Of a DNA stretch of 64,000 nt, positions 37,224 through 48,626 are shown in pieces. Source of the stretch: Mixta theicola (GTDB taxonomy: Bacteria; Pseudomonadota; Gammaproteobacteria; Enterobacterales; Enterobacteriaceae); the NCBI RefSeq assembly GCF_002895925.1, contig NZ_NWUO01000002.1, positions 124,001-188,000 of the forward strand. Direction: 5' to 3'. The position numbers and the translations under genes were made by a program. Every line of letters begins with the position of its first letter. Position 1 is the first letter of the stretch. The notes under the pieces are model-generated. The model made no database searches, had not been told where the DNA came from, and saw nothing but the letters and a program-made list of their open reading frames with translations.

Positions 37224-37984
37224 TATTCTGCCGGCCCCGGCTTGCGTCCCGGCTGCGCATCAAAGCTGATACCGGTTTTGCGGCGGCTGTCATCGCCCAT
37301 CAGATAAAGATAGATAGGCATAATTTCCGCTGGCGTTTTCAGCTTGCCCGCATCTTCTTCAGGAAAAGCGCTGGCGCGCATTTTGGTGCGGGTTCCGCCT
37401 GGATTGATGCAGTTAACCCGCAGATTACGATTTTTATACTCTTCAGCCAGCACCTGCATCATGCCTTCAGTGGCAAACTTTGATACGGCGTAAGCGCCCC
37501 AGCCGAAGCGGCCGACACGGCCTACGCTGGAACTGGTAAAAACCAGCGATCCCGCGTCTGAGTTCAGCAGCAGCGGCAGCAGCGCCTGGGTCAGGAAAAA
37601 GATGGCATCGACATTCACGCGCATCACCTGCTGCCATACCTCAGGCGAGAGATCGGCAAGCGGTACGATTTCACCCAGCAGACCGGCATTATGCAGCACG
37701 CCATCCAGACGCGGAACCTGCTGCGCCAGTTCACTGGCGAACTGATGACAGCTTTCCGGCGTCGCCGCAGCCAGATCGAGAATACGCACCAGCGGCGTCG
37801 CTTTGCCCAGCGCGCGGATTTCATCATCGACGCGCTGGAGCTTTTCCGCATTGCGACCCAGCAAAATAACCTGCGCGCCATAGCGAGCGTAGGTTAGCGC
37901 AGCTTCACGGCCAATACCGTCGCTGGCGCCGGTGACAAGAATAATTCGATGATTAAGCAGATCGCTTTTCGGTTGATAATGCAA
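37223..37984 (-). CDS. yciK: short-chain dehydrogenase/reductase YciK
   Basis: YciK is a 253-residue SDR oxidoreductase with the NAD(P) motif VTGASDGIG, the NAG motif (LHNAGLLG) and the catalytic Ser-Tyr-Lys (FTSSSVGR, YAVSKFA). The substrate is not established. The C-terminal segment DAQPGRKPGPAE is typical for YciK. It is coupled to btuR and divergent from sohB. Confidence 0.94.
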   Translation of the reverse strand: MHYQPKSDLLNHRIILVTGASDGIGREAALTYARYGAQVILLGRNAEKLQRVDDEIRALGKATPLVRILDLAAATPESCHQFASELAQQVPRLDGVLHNAGLLGEIVPLADLSPEVWQQVMRVNVDAIFFLTQALLPLLLNSDAGSLVFTSSSVGRVGRFGWGAYAVSKFATEGMMQVLAEEYKNRNLRVNCINPGGTRTKMRASAFPEEDAGKLKTPAEIMPIYLYLMGDDSRRKTGISFDAQPGRKPGPAE

Positions 37985-38176
37985 AACGTCTTCCTCGGCG
38001 AGTAAGGGTTCAGCGCGGGGCTGAGAAGATCTAAGGGGGAGTTATGCCTGAAAAATATCTTCAGTTCAATGTCACAGCGCCCATTTCCCCGCGGCGAGCC
38101 GCTTTACAGGCGACGAGGTAGGCCGACTCGGCTACACTACCAGGTTTCAGAAAGGACATTAACAAAGGCGGATCGA

Positions 38177-39226
38177 ATGGATTTACTGTTCTTCTATGCA
38201 CTATTTTTAGCGAAAGTCGTCACCGTGGTGGTCGCTGTTGCGGCGATTGCCCTGATTCTGATTAACGTTACGCAACGCAAGCGCGGACAAAGCGGGCAGC
38301 TGCAGGTCACGCAGCTTAACGAGCGCTATCGTGAAATGAAACAAGCCATGCAGCTGGCGTTACTGCCGCCGCAGGAGCAAAAGCTGCGCCATAAGGCGGA
38401 TAAGAAAAAGCAGAAACAGGAAGCGAAAGCCGCTAAGCAGCGGGCGAAACAGGGCCTTCCCGGCGTGGAGAAAAAGCCTGTGCTGTACGTTTTAGACTTC
38501 AGGGGCAGCATGGATGCCGGTGAGGTCACGTCGCTGCGGGAAGAAATTTCCGCGGTGATGGCGGTGGCGCATGAGCAGGATGAGGTTCTGCTGCGGCTGG
38601 AAAGTCCGGGCGGCGTGGTGCATGGCTACGGACTGGCGGCCTCGCAGCTGCAGCGTCTGCGGGAAAAGAATATTCGTTTAACGGTGGCGGTGGATAAAGT
38701 CGCCGCCAGCGGCGGCTATATGATGGCCTGCGTAGCCGATCAAATTATCGCCGCGCCTTTTGCCATTATTGGATCGATCGGCGTGGTAGCGCAGGTACCT
38801 AATTTCAATCGTCTGTTGAAGCGCAACAATATCGATGTGGAGCTGCACACTGCCGGTGAATATAAGCGTACGCTGACGCTGTTCGGCGAAAATACCGAGC
38901 AGGGACGTAATAAGTTTCGCGAAGATCTCAATGAAACGCATCTGCTGTTTAAACAGTTTGTTCAGCAAATGCGTCCGGTATTAGATATAGATCGGGTGGC
39001 GACCGGTGAGCACTGGTACGGTAGCCAGGCGCTGGAAAAACAGCTGATTGATGGGTTAGGAACCAGCGACGATATTATTATTGCCCGCATGGAACATTTC
39101 AGCGTCGTCAGCGTGCGTTACATGCGCCGTAAAAAGTTGATGGATCGCTTTACGCAAAGCGCCGCCGACAGCGCTGCTCGCCAGCTGTTGAAGCTGTGGC
39201 AGCGTGGCGACAAACCGCTGCTGTAA
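38177..39226 (+). CDS. sohB: S49-family inner-membrane protease SohB
   Basis: SohB has 349 residues. An N-terminal membrane anchor (FYALFLAKVVTVVVAVAAIA) is followed by a charged Lys/Gln-rich linker and an S49 (SppA/SohB) peptidase domain. The putative catalytic Ser is in DKVAASGGYMMAC, and the catalytic Lys is in the AGEYKRTLTLFG region. E. coli sohB is a multicopy suppressor of htrA. The ATG at 38177 follows GGCGGATCGA. A longer frame upstream is not supported. Confidence 0.94.
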   Translation: MDLLFFYALFLAKVVTVVVAVAAIALILINVTQRKRGQSGQLQVTQLNERYREMKQAMQLALLPPQEQKLRHKADKKKQKQEAKAAKQRAKQGLPGVEKKPVLYVLDFRGSMDAGEVTSLREEISAVMAVAHEQDEVLLRLESPGGVVHGYGLAASQLQRLREKNIRLTVAVDKVAASGGYMMACVADQIIAAPFAIIGSIGVVAQVPNFNRLLKRNNIDVELHTAGEYKRTLTLFGENTEQGRNKFREDLNETHLLFKQFVQQMRPVLDIDRVATGEHWYGSQALEKQLIDGLGTSDDIIIARMEHFSVVSVRYMRRKKLMDRFTQSAADSAARQLLKLWQRGDKPLL

Positions 39227-39234
39227 ACCATTAC

Positions 39235-39253
39235 CGCCCGGCGGGTCCGGGCG
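39235..39253. terminator. sohB-yciN convergent hairpin
   Basis: CGCCCGG (39235-39241) pairs with CCGGGCG (39247-39253) between the two convergent genes, ending at the yciN stop codon. T-runs are poor (TTAA), so strength is uncertain. Confidence 0.5.
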
Positions 39254-39505
39254 TTAATCGGCCAGATGATATTTCTCTGAGAGCGTCACCGTCAGCGCTT
39301 TAAATACGTTAAATACCGCCGTGCTTTTGGCCGTAGGCAGCCCGTTTTCATCGAGGAAATAGTTGCCGCGAAAAATCAGCAGCTGACCATTTTGTTCCAC
39401 CTCGCTGGCGCTGATACCGGCAAAATAATCGTCATGCTCGTGGATGAGCGCGTTGGCTTTTTCAAGTATTTCCTCGCGAGAAAGCGCGATCGTTTTTGTG
39501 TTCAT
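39254..39505 (-). CDS. yciN: DUF2498 protein YciN
   Basis: YciN has 83 residues and belongs to DUF2498. It begins MNTKTIALSREEILEKANAL and contains HDDYFAGISASEVEQNGQ. Function is unknown. The location beside topA and the length match E. coli YciN. Confidence 0.93.
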   Translation of the reverse strand: MNTKTIALSREEILEKANALIHEHDDYFAGISASEVEQNGQLLIFRGNYFLDENGLPTAKSTAVFNVFKALTVTLSEKYHLAD

Positions 39506-39911
39506 TATTTAATCCCATTTTGACAGATTATAATTCTCTTCTATATTACTGGTCTGTTGCCGCTAACCGCAAATTAAGTGCGGTTATTCGTACGGCGGAA
39601 AAAAGCGTCAAAGGTGGCGTAAAACCAGACGAGATGCTAATTAAGTTGCGTATCCGTTTTTATCAGGTACAGTGTGGGCGTTTCAGTGTCCGGGCGTAAA
39701 AATGGCTTTACGCAGGTAGCAAGAAGCGTCGGATTCCGGCTAAAAGCGCCTGCTAATCAGTAGCATAAACTGTCATGTATTGGATTGCCTGCTTTAAATC
39801 AGGCCAGGTTGAATTCTTTCTGATCCGCTGCAATATAGGTTGACACGCTGACTGGCAACGCTGGAAAACGCCATCATTACATTCGGACGTATTCATCAGG
39901 TAAAGGTAAAT
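39506..39911. other. topA upstream region
   Basis: A 406-base gap with no supported gene. It holds a seven-pair hairpin (AACCGCA/TGCGGTT, 39565-39585) and should contain the several promoters that topA has in E. coli (sigma-70, sigma-32, sigma-S). I could not place them individually. Confidence 0.5.
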
Positions 39912-42500
39912 ATGGGTAAAGCTCTCGTAATAGTCGAGTCCCCGGCAAAGGCCAAAACGATTAATAAATATCTCGGTAAAGACTACGTGGTTAAGTCCAG
40001 CGTGGGTCATATACGTGATTTGCCGACCAGTGGCTCGACGGTGAAAAAGAGCGCTGACGCTAAGCCAGCCAAAAAAGCGAAGAAAGATGAAAAAACGGCG
40101 CTGGTTAACCGTATGGGCGTCGATCCGTGGCACGGCTGGAAAGCTGACTATCAAATTTTGCCCGGTAAAGAGAAAGTCGTTGCCGAACTGAAAACGCTGG
40201 CGCAGGAAGCCGATCATATCTATCTCGCAACCGACCTTGACCGCGAAGGGGAAGCCATCGCCTGGCACCTGCGGGAAATCATCGGCGGCGACGATAAGCG
40301 CTTCAGCCGCGTAGTCTTTAACGAAATTACCAAAAATGCGATTCGCCAGGCCTTTGAAAAACCTGGCGAACTTAATATTGAGCGGGTTAACGCTCAGCAG
40401 GCCCGCCGCTTTATGGATCGCGTGGTGGGTTATATGGTTTCCCCGCTGCTGTGGAAAAAGATTGCCCGTGGGCTTTCCGCTGGACGCGTGCAGTCGGTTG
40501 CGGTGCGGCTGGTGGTGGAGCGCGAGCGTGAAATTAAAGCTTTCGTGCCGGAAGAGTATTGGGAACTGAGCGCCGATCTTACCACGCCGAAGGGCAGCGA
40601 TTTACCGATGCAGGTAACGCATCGGGGTGAGAAGCCGTTCCGACCGGTTAATAAAGAACAGACGCAGGCGGCGGTTAGCCTGCTGGAAAACGCACGTTTT
40701 CGCGTAGAAGATCGTGAAGACCGGCCGACCAGCAGCAAGCCGGGCGCGCCTTTTATCACCTCTACGCTGCAGCAGGCGGCCAGTACCCGTCTCGGCTTTG
40801 GCGTTAAAAGAACCATGGCGCTGGCGCAGCGTTTGTACGAAGCGGGCCATATTACCTATATGCGTACCGATTCTACCAACCTGAGCCAGGATGCCGTAGC
40901 GATGGCGCGTGGCTATATTGAGTCTAATTTTGGCGATAAGTATCTGCCGAAAACGGCCAACGCCTACGCCAGCAAAGAGAATTCACAGGAGGCGCACGAA
41001 GCGATACGTCCATCCGATGTGACGATCCAGGCCGAACAGCTGAAAGATATGGAAGCGGATGCCCAGAAGCTTTATCAGCTTATCTGGCGCCAGTTCGTGG
41101 CCTGCCAGATGGTGCCGGCACAGTATGATTCCACCACGCTGACGGTAGCGGCCGACGATTTCAAACTGAAAGCGAAAGGTCGCATCCTGCGCTTTGACGG
41201 CTGGACTAAAGTGATGCCTGCGCTGCGTAAAGGCGATGAAGATCGTATTCTGCCAGCCATTGAGATCGGCGATGAACTGAGCCTGCAGCAGCTAAATCCG
41301 AGCCAGCACTTTACCAAGCCACCGGCGCGCTTCAGCGAGGCTTCGCTGGTGCGTGAGCTGGAAAAACGCGGGATTGGTCGTCCGTCCACCTACGCGTCGA
41401 TTATTTCTACCATTCAGGATCGTGGCTATGTCCGCGTGGAAAGCCGCCGCTTTTATGCGGAAAAAATGGGTGAAATCGTAACGGACAGACTGGAAGAGAA
41501 CTTCCGTGATTTGATGAGCTACGATTTTACCGCGCATATGGAAGATAACCTCGACCAGGTTGCCAATGACCAGGCCGAGTGGAAAGCGGTACTGGATAAT
41601 TTCTTTGCCGATTTCAGCAAGCAGCTGGATCAGGCGGAAAAAGATCCGGAAGAGGGCGGCATGCAGCCGAACCCGATGGTGCTGACTACTATCGACTGCC
41701 CTACCTGTGGCCGTAAAATGGGCATTCGCACCGCCAGCACCGGCGTTTTCCTTGGTTGCTCCGGCTATGCCTTACCGCCGAAAGAGCGTTGTAAGCAAAC
41801 CATTAACCTGATTCCGGAAAATGAAGTTCTGAATATTCTGGAAGGGGATGATGCGGAAACTAATGCGCTGCGCGCGCGTCGTCGCTGTCAGAAATGCGGT
41901 ACGGCCATGGACAGCTACCTGATCGATAATCATCGTAAGCTGCACGTGTGTGGTAACAACCCCAGCTGCGACGGCTACGAGATTGAACAGGGCGAATTCC
42001 GCATTAAAGGCTATGACGGACCGATTGTTGAGTGCGAAAAATGCGGTTCCGAAATGCACCTGAAAATGGGACGCTTTGGCAAATACATGGCCTGTACTAA
42101 CGACGATTGCAAAAACACCCGCAAAATTTTACGTAATGGTGAAGTTGCGCCGCCGAAGGAAGATCCGGTGCCTTTACCGGAGCTGCCCTGCGAGAAATCA
42201 GACGCTTATTTTGTCCTGCGTGACGGTGCGGCAGGCGTCTTCCTGGCAGCCAATACTTTCCCGAAATCACGTGAAACCCGTGCGCCGCTGGTGGAGGAGC
42301 TGCAACGCTTCCGCGATCGGTTACCGGAAAAGCTGCGTTATCTTGCTGATGCGCCAGCCACCGACGATCAAGGAAATAAAACGCTGGTGCGTTTTAGTCG
42401 TAAAACCAAACAGCAGTACGTCAGCTCCGAAAAAGAGGGCAAAGCCACCGGCTGGTCAGCTTTTTATGTTGATGGCGAATGGCGCGTGACGGAAAAATAA
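39912..42500 (+). CDS. topA: DNA topoisomerase I
   Basis: TopA has 862 residues and relaxes negative supercoils as a type IA topoisomerase. The N-terminal Toprim domain has [20 protein letters not shown] and the [12 protein letters not shown] metal motif. The active-site Tyr is in [12 protein letters not shown] (about residue 319). The C-terminal part has three tetracysteine zinc motifs (CPTCGRKMG..., CQKCGTAMD..., CEKCGSEMH...) followed by topoisomerase zinc-ribbon-like domains. Length is close to E. coli (865). The gene is intact. Confidence 0.97.
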   Translation: MGKALVIVESPAKAKTINKYLGKDYVVKSSVGHIRDLPTSGSTVKKSADAKPAKKAKKDEKTALVNRMGVDPWHGWKADYQILPGKEKVVAELKTLAQEADHIYLATDLDREGEAIAWHLREIIGGDDKRFSRVVFNEITKNAIRQAFEKPGELNIERVNAQQARRFMDRVVGYMVSPLLWKKIARGLSAGRVQSVAVRLVVEREREIKAFVPEEYWELSADLTTPKGSDLPMQVTHRGEKPFRPVNKEQTQAAVSLLENARFRVEDREDRPTSSKPGAPFITSTLQQAASTRLGFGVKRTMALAQRLYEAGHITYMRTDSTNLSQDAVAMARGYIESNFGDKYLPKTANAYASKENSQEAHEAIRPSDVTIQAEQLKDMEADAQKLYQLIWRQFVACQMVPAQYDSTTLTVAADDFKLKAKGRILRFDGWTKVMPALRKGDEDRILPAIEIGDELSLQQLNPSQHFTKPPARFSEASLVRELEKRGIGRPSTYASIISTIQDRGYVRVESRRFYAEKMGEIVTDRLEENFRDLMSYDFTAHMEDNLDQVANDQAEWKAVLDNFFADFSKQLDQAEKDPEEGGMQPNPMVLTTIDCPTCGRKMGIRTASTGVFLGCSGYALPPKERCKQTINLIPENEVLNILEGDDAETNALRARRRCQKCGTAMDSYLIDNHRKLHVCGNNPSCDGYEIEQGEFRIKGYDGPIVECEKCGSEMHLKMGRFGKYMACTNDDCKNTRKILRNGEVAPPKEDPVPLPELPCEKSDAYFVLRDGAAGVFLAANTFPKSRETRAPLVEELQRFRDRLPEKLRYLADAPATDDQGNKTLVRFSRKTKQQYVSSEKEGKATGWSAFYVDGEWRVTEK

Positions 42501-42577
42501 GCCTCTTTTTTTCTACTGTTGCTCAGCGCTTATGGGAATAAAACGCTAAACGCCAGGAAAATTTGTGCTATCGCCTT

Positions 42578-42605
42578 AAGGCCAGTCTCTGACTGGCCTT
42601 TTTCT
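42578..42605 (+). terminator. topA terminator
   Basis: AAGGCCAGTC (42578-42587) and GACTGGCCTT (42591-42600) form a ten-pair stem with a TCT loop, followed by a T-run. Confidence 0.9.
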
Positions 42606-42769
42606 GGCTCGCTTATAGCTAAAAGCTATACATCAGTCATAAAAATGTTATAGTTGTTATAGCATTAATTCTGAAATCTCCTATCGCTATAACTCGCCCG
42701 ACAAGCGCCTTTTCCTGAGAGTTTTCCCGGGTCGCGCGCGGGTTTAGTGCGTGACTTTATCCGGGATGA

Positions 42770-43750
<981 letters not shown>

Positions 43751-43776
43751 GATAACCCTAAAAATAGAAGGGAAAT

Positions 43777-43799
43777 AAGGCCGCTGCAAGCGGCCTTTT
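43777..43799 (+). terminator. cysB terminator
   Basis: GGCCGCT-GCA-AGCGGCC (43779-43795) is flanked by AA and TTTTG, about 30 bases after the cysB stop. Confidence 0.88.
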
Positions 43800-44248
43800 G
43801 CCTTTAATACCAGCCAATTGCACAAATTTTGGAATCTTTAGGATCATTTTTCTGTAAATGAAACATTCATCACATGTTTTTTAATTGTTATTAATTAAAT
43901 GAGAAACAGTACACATTTTTATACGGGGAATTTTGCGCACCGCCAGGACAATTCTCATACTCAAGTTAAACCGAACCCGTAACGGCAGCCAGTAAGGGAT
44001 TCAGAAAATTTTTATCAGGAATTAACTGGATCGGTTAGTTATTTTCTAAAGCATATTTGACTTAAGGAGAGATTAAAAAATGGCAAGGAAGTTAAGGTTT
44101 GCTAATATGAAATTTAACGAACGATAAATTACTCTAATCGTTTAGCTCAACAAAAATAGCTGGATTTTTGGTCTTAAAATGTTTAGGATTTCTCCTAAAA
44201 GCTGATTGAAGTTAACAATCGTTTTACTGAGAGTGATTATCAAAAACT
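43800..44248. other. AT-rich spacer before the ymiA-yciX genes
   Basis: About 450 bases without a recognised gene. It is AT-rich and includes a tetraloop hairpin TTTAGGA-TTTC-TCCTAAA (44182-44199) about 50 bases before ymiA. The promoter for the small-protein genes is presumably here. Confidence 0.5.
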
Positions 44249-44410
44249 ATGGCTATGAGAATTTCAATACAACCTGGCGTACAGGGCAATGCCACCAAGG
44301 TGGCAAAAAGTGGCAGCAGCACCCGTCGTAAAGCCTGGTTGGCAGTATTTGCCGCGTGTGGCCTGTTCTGGACAGTTGTTGCCTTAATGGTTTGGCAAAT
44401 CTGGAGTTAA
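44249..44410 (+). CDS. ymiA: small membrane protein YmiA
   Basis: This is a 53-residue protein too short for most gene finders. Basic N-terminal residues (STRRKAWLAVFAACGLF) lead into one C-terminal membrane helix ending VWQIWS. The RKAWLAVF...LFW...VALMVWQ pattern resembles E. coli YmiA, found at the same place between cysB and acnA. A second ATG six bases downstream (44255) could be the start instead. Two bases separate it from yciX. Function is unknown. Confidence 0.75.
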   Translation: MAMRISIQPGVQGNATKVAKSGSSTRRKAWLAVFAACGLFWTVVALMVWQIWS

Positions 44411-44412
44411 TT

Positions 44413-44574
44413 ATGTGGGAACAAGCATTGCCGCTTAAAACGCAGCCGGTCCGCAAATTAAAAACGGCCAGTTGCAAACCCAAAGTACAGGATAAGGTTA
44501 CGATTCCGGAAGCGTGGAATCTTAATGATGCGCAACGCAGCTTTATTGAATTAATGCTCGATAATAATAAATAA
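44413..44574 (+). CDS. yciX: small protein YciX
   Basis: This 53-residue protein begins MWEQALPLKTQPVRKLKTAS. It has a basic first half and the acidic end NLNDAQRSFIELMLDNNK. Its position directly after ymiA and before acnA matches E. coli yciX. GGAG lies in the ymiA stop region just before the ATG, so the two are probably translated together. Function is unknown. Confidence 0.75.
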   Translation: MWEQALPLKTQPVRKLKTASCKPKVQDKVTIPEAWNLNDAQRSFIELMLDNNK

Positions 44575-44775
44575 AACATAATTATTCGCATTTATCTTAT
44601 AACCTGAAATAAGTATTCATTTTTTCCTTTCTGTTGATCGGCAAACCGATCGGGGCACCGCACTTTGCCCGATAAAATTAACCAATTACAGCATTCGGTA
44701 GAATCTATTGCTGTCGTTAAATAGATTCGTTGTTCAGCGACTTATTGGTCGGAAATCAACCTGAGAGGGTGCCTG

Positions 44776-44862
44776 ATGAATATTAATCTGTTTCCATTGT
44801 TTAGCGCTTCCGCCTATTCTTTATTAGTTTGGATAGCAGCAGCCTGGTTATTAATGCAATAA
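44776..44862 (+). CDS. 28-residue hydrophobic peptide (YmiC position)
   Basis: An ATG at 44776 preceded by GAGAGGGT opens a 28-codon frame (MNINLFPLFSASAYSLLVWI, then AAAWLLMQ and stop). It is essentially one membrane helix. A good terminator follows 31 bases after the stop, which supports a real short transcript. E. coli also has a tiny membrane protein gene in this interval (ymiC), but I cannot confirm sequence homology from memory. Confidence 0.55.
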   Translation: MNINLFPLFSASAYSLLVWIAAAWLLMQ

Positions 44863-44892
44863 GAACCTTCTCTCACTCTCTTTCCTTCTTAG

Positions 44893-44921
44893 CGCCCCGT
44901 CTGTTTTCAGCGGGGCGTTTT
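44893..44921 (+). terminator. terminator before acnA
   Basis: CGCCCCG (44893-44899) pairs with CGGGGCG (44911-44917), followed by TTTTGCTTTC. It ends the small-gene transcript and isolates acnA, which must have its own promoter in 44925-45040. Confidence 0.85.
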
Positions 44922-45054
44922 GCTTTCTGCGCCTTGCTCCCTTTCAATGTGTCTATTTGTGTTGTTATCAAAACGTTAATCATAGTTTGTACTATGTTTA
45001 ACACAGACCTTGTTAATCATCAGGTTATTAAGCGCATTATAAAAAGGAGGAGCT

Positions 45055-47730
45055 ATGTCGTTATCCCTGCGAGATAAAAGTCAGGACACGCTGGACGTAG
45101 ATGGGCAACGCTACCATTTTTATAGTCTTCCACGTGCCGCTCAGCAGTTGGGCGATCTCTCCCGTTTACCTAAATCCCTGAAGGTGCTACTGGAAAACCT
45201 GCTGCGCTGGCAGGATGAGAGTTCCGTTACGGCTGAGGATATTCAGGCGCTTGCCGACTGGCAAAAAAATGCCCATGCCGATCGTGAAATTGCTTATCGT
45301 CCCGCACGCGTGCTGATGCAGGATTTTACCGGCGTGCCGGCAGTGGTCGATTTAGCGGCCATGCGCGAAGCGGTAAAACGCCTGGGTGGCGATGTGGCGA
45401 AAGTGAATCCGCTTTCGCCGGTCGATCTGGTTATCGATCATTCCGTTACCGTTGACCACTTCGGGGATGATAATGCTTTTGAAGAAAACGTCCGGCTGGA
45501 AATGGAGCGTAACCATGAACGTTACGTCTTCCTGCGCTGGGGACAAAAGGCTTTCGATAAATTCCGCGTCGTGCCGCCCGGCACCGGGATTTGTCATCAG
45601 GTAAACCTGGAGTATTTAGGCAAGGCCGTCTGGCATGAAGAGCAGGAGGGCAGGCGTATTGCTTATCCGGATACGTTAGTCGGCACCGATTCCCATACCA
45701 CCATGATTAACGGTCTTGGCGTGCTGGGGTGGGGCGTTGGCGGCATTGAAGCGGAAGCGGCGATGTTGGGGCAGCCGGTATCCATGCTGATTCCGGACGT
45801 GGTGGGTTTTAAGCTGACAGGAAAACTGCGCGCGGGTATCACCGCGACTGACCTGGTGCTGACCGTTACGCAAATGCTGCGTAAGCACGGGGTTGTCGGT
45901 AAGTTCGTTGAATTTTATGGCGACGGGCTGGATGATTTGCCGCTGGCGGATCGCGCCACCATTGCGAATATGGCGCCGGAGTATGGCGCAACCTGCGGTT
46001 TCTTTCCTGTCGATCACGTTACCATCGGCTATATGAAACTGACCGGCAGAAGCAGCGAACAGGCTGCGCTGGTGGAAGCCTATGCCAAAGCGCAGGGATT
46101 ATGGCGCAATCCGGGCGAGGAGCCGATCTTTACCAGTACGTTAGTGCTGGATATGAATGAGGTTGAAGCCAGCCTTGCCGGTCCGAAACGTCCGCAGGAT
46201 CGTGTCTCGCTGGGCGACGTGCCGCAGGCCTTTCAGCAAAGTAACGAGCTGGAAGTGAACCATGCGCAAAAAGAACATCGTGCGGTAACCTATCGCGACG
46301 GTGAGCAGGAACGTCAGTTAACCGACGGCGCGGTCGCTATCGCCGCGATTACCTCCTGTACCAACACCTCTAACCCAAGCGTGCTGATGGCCGCCGGCCT
46401 GCTGGCGAAAAAAGCGGTCACGCTCGGCCTGCAGCGCAAGCCCTGGGTCAAAGCTTCACTGGCGCCCGGCTCAAAAGTGGTATCCGATTATCTGGCTACC
46501 GCACGTCTTACGCCTTATCTCGATAAGCTGGGCTTTAACCTGGCGGGCTACGGCTGCACCACCTGTATCGGTAATTCAGGTCCGTTGCCGGAGAATATTG
46601 AGCGCGCGATTAAAGAGGGCGATCTGACGGTGGGGGCCGTACTGTCAGGCAACCGTAACTTTGAAGGTCGTATACATCCGCTGATCAAAACTAACTGGCT
46701 CGCTTCACCGCCGCTGGTTGTCGCCTATGCGCTGGCGGGCAATATGAATATCAACCTGCAAAACGAGCCTCTCGGAGAAGATAAAACCGGCAAGCCGGTT
46801 TATTTACGTGATATCTGGCCAACGCCTGATGAAATCACCGCCGCGGTACAGCAGGTCTCCAGTGATATGTTCCATAAGGAGTACGCCGAAGTCTTTGACG
46901 GAACGCCAGAATGGCAGCAGATTAAAGTCAGTGAGGCGGCCACCTACGACTGGGATGAAGGCTCAACCTATATTCGTCTGTCGCCTTTCTTTGACGATAT
47001 GGAAAAAACGCCGCAACCGGTGAAAGATATTAAAGGCGCGCGCATTCTGGCGATGCTGGGCGACTCGGTGACAACCGATCATATTTCCCCGGCCGGCAGC
47101 ATCAAAGCGGAAAGCCCCGCTGGCCGCTATTTGCTTAATCGTGGCGTAGAGCGCGGCGATTTTAACTCCTACGGTTCACGCCGCGGCAACCATGAGGTCA
47201 TGATGCGCGGTACGTTCGCCAATATTCGTATTCGCAACGAAATGGTGCCGGGGGTCGAAGGCGGTTTTACCCGCGTGGTGCCGAACGGGGAGCCGATGTC
47301 GATTTATGACGCCGCGATGATTTATCAGCAGCAGGGCGTGCCGCTGGCGGTGATAGCCGGCAAGGAATATGGCTCCGGCTCCAGCCGTGACTGGGCAGCG
47401 AAAGGGCCGCGTCTGCTTGGCGTTCGGGTGGTTATCTGTGAATCCTTTGAGCGCATCCACCGTTCCAACCTGATTGGCATGGGTATTTTACCGCTGGAGT
47501 TCCCGCAGGGCGTTACGCGCAAGACGTTAAACCTGAGCGGCGATGAGCTGATTGATATTGAAAATCTGACCGATTTGCAGCCTGGCGGCACGGTAAAAGT
47601 AACGATTACGCGCCCGGACGGCGGCAGAGAAGTGCTGGAGACGCGCTGCCGTATCGATACCGGTAATGAACTCACCTATTATCAGAACGACGGCATCTTG
47701 CATTATGTCATTCGTAATATGCTGAACTGA
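45055..47730 (+). CDS. acnA: aconitate hydratase A
   Basis: AcnA has 891 residues, is the stress- and stationary-phase aconitase of the TCA cycle, and carries a [4Fe-4S] cluster. Cluster Cys are in [13 protein letters not shown] and [12 protein letters not shown]. Substrate-binding segments include [20 protein letters not shown] and [13 protein letters not shown]. The ATG at 45055 has a very strong AAGGAGG ribosome site. Length equals E. coli AcnA. It is convergent with ribA, sharing a long terminator. Confidence 0.97.
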   Translation: MSLSLRDKSQDTLDVDGQRYHFYSLPRAAQQLGDLSRLPKSLKVLLENLLRWQDESSVTAEDIQALADWQKNAHADREIAYRPARVLMQDFTGVPAVVDLAAMREAVKRLGGDVAKVNPLSPVDLVIDHSVTVDHFGDDNAFEENVRLEMERNHERYVFLRWGQKAFDKFRVVPPGTGICHQVNLEYLGKAVWHEEQEGRRIAYPDTLVGTDSHTTMINGLGVLGWGVGGIEAEAAMLGQPVSMLIPDVVGFKLTGKLRAGITATDLVLTVTQMLRKHGVVGKFVEFYGDGLDDLPLADRATIANMAPEYGATCGFFPVDHVTIGYMKLTGRSSEQAALVEAYAKAQGLWRNPGEEPIFTSTLVLDMNEVEASLAGPKRPQDRVSLGDVPQAFQQSNELEVNHAQKEHRAVTYRDGEQERQLTDGAVAIAAITSCTNTSNPSVLMAAGLLAKKAVTLGLQRKPWVKASLAPGSKVVSDYLATARLTPYLDKLGFNLAGYGCTTCIGNSGPLPENIERAIKEGDLTVGAVLSGNRNFEGRIHPLIKTNWLASPPLVVAYALAGNMNINLQNEPLGEDKTGKPVYLRDIWPTPDEITAAVQQVSSDMFHKEYAEVFDGTPEWQQIKVSEAATYDWDEGSTYIRLSPFFDDMEKTPQPVKDIKGARILAMLGDSVTTDHISPAGSIKAESPAGRYLLNRGVERGDFNSYGSRRGNHEVMMRGTFANIRIRNEMVPGVEGGFTRVVPNGEPMSIYDAAMIYQQQGVPLAVIAGKEYGSGSSRDWAAKGPRLLGVRVVICESFERIHRSNLIGMGILPLEFPQGVTRKTLNLSGDELIDIENLTDLQPGGTVKVTITRPDGGREVLETRCRIDTGNELTYYQNDGILHYVIRNMLN

Positions 47731-47735
47731 ATACG

Positions 47736-47790
47736 CGCCGGGCATTCAGGGGGATGCTAAGGTCTACTATCCCTGAATGCCCGGCGTTTT
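47736..47790. terminator. acnA-ribA terminator with 16-base arms
   Basis: CGCCGGGCATTCAGGG (47736-47751) and CCCTGAATGCCCGGCG (47771-47786) are perfect reverse complements with a 19-base loop, followed by TTTT. It lies between convergent acnA and ribA. Confidence 0.85.
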
Positions 47791-47792
47791 CA

Positions 47793-48386
47793 TCAGGATT
47801 TAGGCAGCAGATGCCCCATTTTTTCCGCTTTAGTATCCAGATAGTGCGCATTCTTGGGATTACGACCCACGATCAGCGGTACGCGCTCAACGATATTAAT
47901 CCCGGCCTCGCTCAGAATCTCTACCTTGCGCGGATTGTTGGTCAGCAACCGCACTTCATTGACGCCCAGTAGCTTAAACATATCGGCGCAGAGGGTAAAA
48001 TCGCGCTCGTCTGCGGCAAATCCCAGATGGTGATTCGCCTCAACGGTATCGTAGCCTTTATCCTGCAGCGCGTAGGCGCGGATCTTATTCAGCAGGCCAA
48101 TGTTACGGCCTTCCTGGCGATGATAAAGCAGAACGCCGCGACCTTCTTCGGCAATGGCGTTCAGCGCCGCTTCCAGCTGGAAGCCGCAATCGCAACGCAG
48201 GCTAAACAGCGCATCGCCGGTCAGGCATTCAGAATGCACGCGCGCCAGCACCGCCTCACTGTTATTAATATCACCAAATACCAGCGCCACGTGGTCGTGG
48301 CCGGTAGCCAATTCTTCGAATCCCACCATGAGGAAATCGCCCCAGGGCGTGGGCAGTTTAGCTTCTGCCACCCGTTTAAGCTGCAT
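47793..48386 (-). CDS. ribA: GTP cyclohydrolase II
   Basis: RibA has 197 residues and starts riboflavin synthesis by opening GTP to a pyrimidine with loss of formate and pyrophosphate. Zinc ligands are the Cys in [15 protein letters not shown]. The catalytic loop is [15 protein letters not shown]. The ATG at 48386 gives [20 protein letters not shown], the family start. A short hairpin (GCGCTA/TAGCGC, 48413-48433) lies in the 5' leader. The gene is intact. Confidence 0.96.
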   Translation of the reverse strand: MQLKRVAEAKLPTPWGDFLMVGFEELATGHDHVALVFGDINNSEAVLARVHSECLTGDALFSLRCDCGFQLEAALNAIAEEGRGVLLYHRQEGRNIGLLNKIRAYALQDKGYDTVEANHHLGFAADERDFTLCADMFKLLGVNEVRLLTNNPRKVEILSEAGINIVERVPLIVGRNPKNAHYLDTKAEKMGHLLPKS

Positions 48387-48626
48387 GTGACTCTCCAGAA
48401 CCATCTTAGGTTGCGCTATCATCAAGGTAGCGCCTGTTGGCCAACTTGACCGAAATCATGACGTCTATTTTGCCATAACCCGTCTGCGTACGGGTAATAC
48501 GTCACGGCGATTAATGCGATAACGCACGATTATCCACGGAATTATGGTTATGTGCTTAATTTATAAACTAATATTAGATGCTGTTCGCGTAAATGCTTAC
48601 AGGCTTATTAATGACAAGGAAGCAAC

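Noticed and set aside
44253-44591. 112-codon minus-strand frame opposite ymiA-yciX
   Set aside because: The plus-strand small genes match known E. coli small proteins; the antisense frame has no features.
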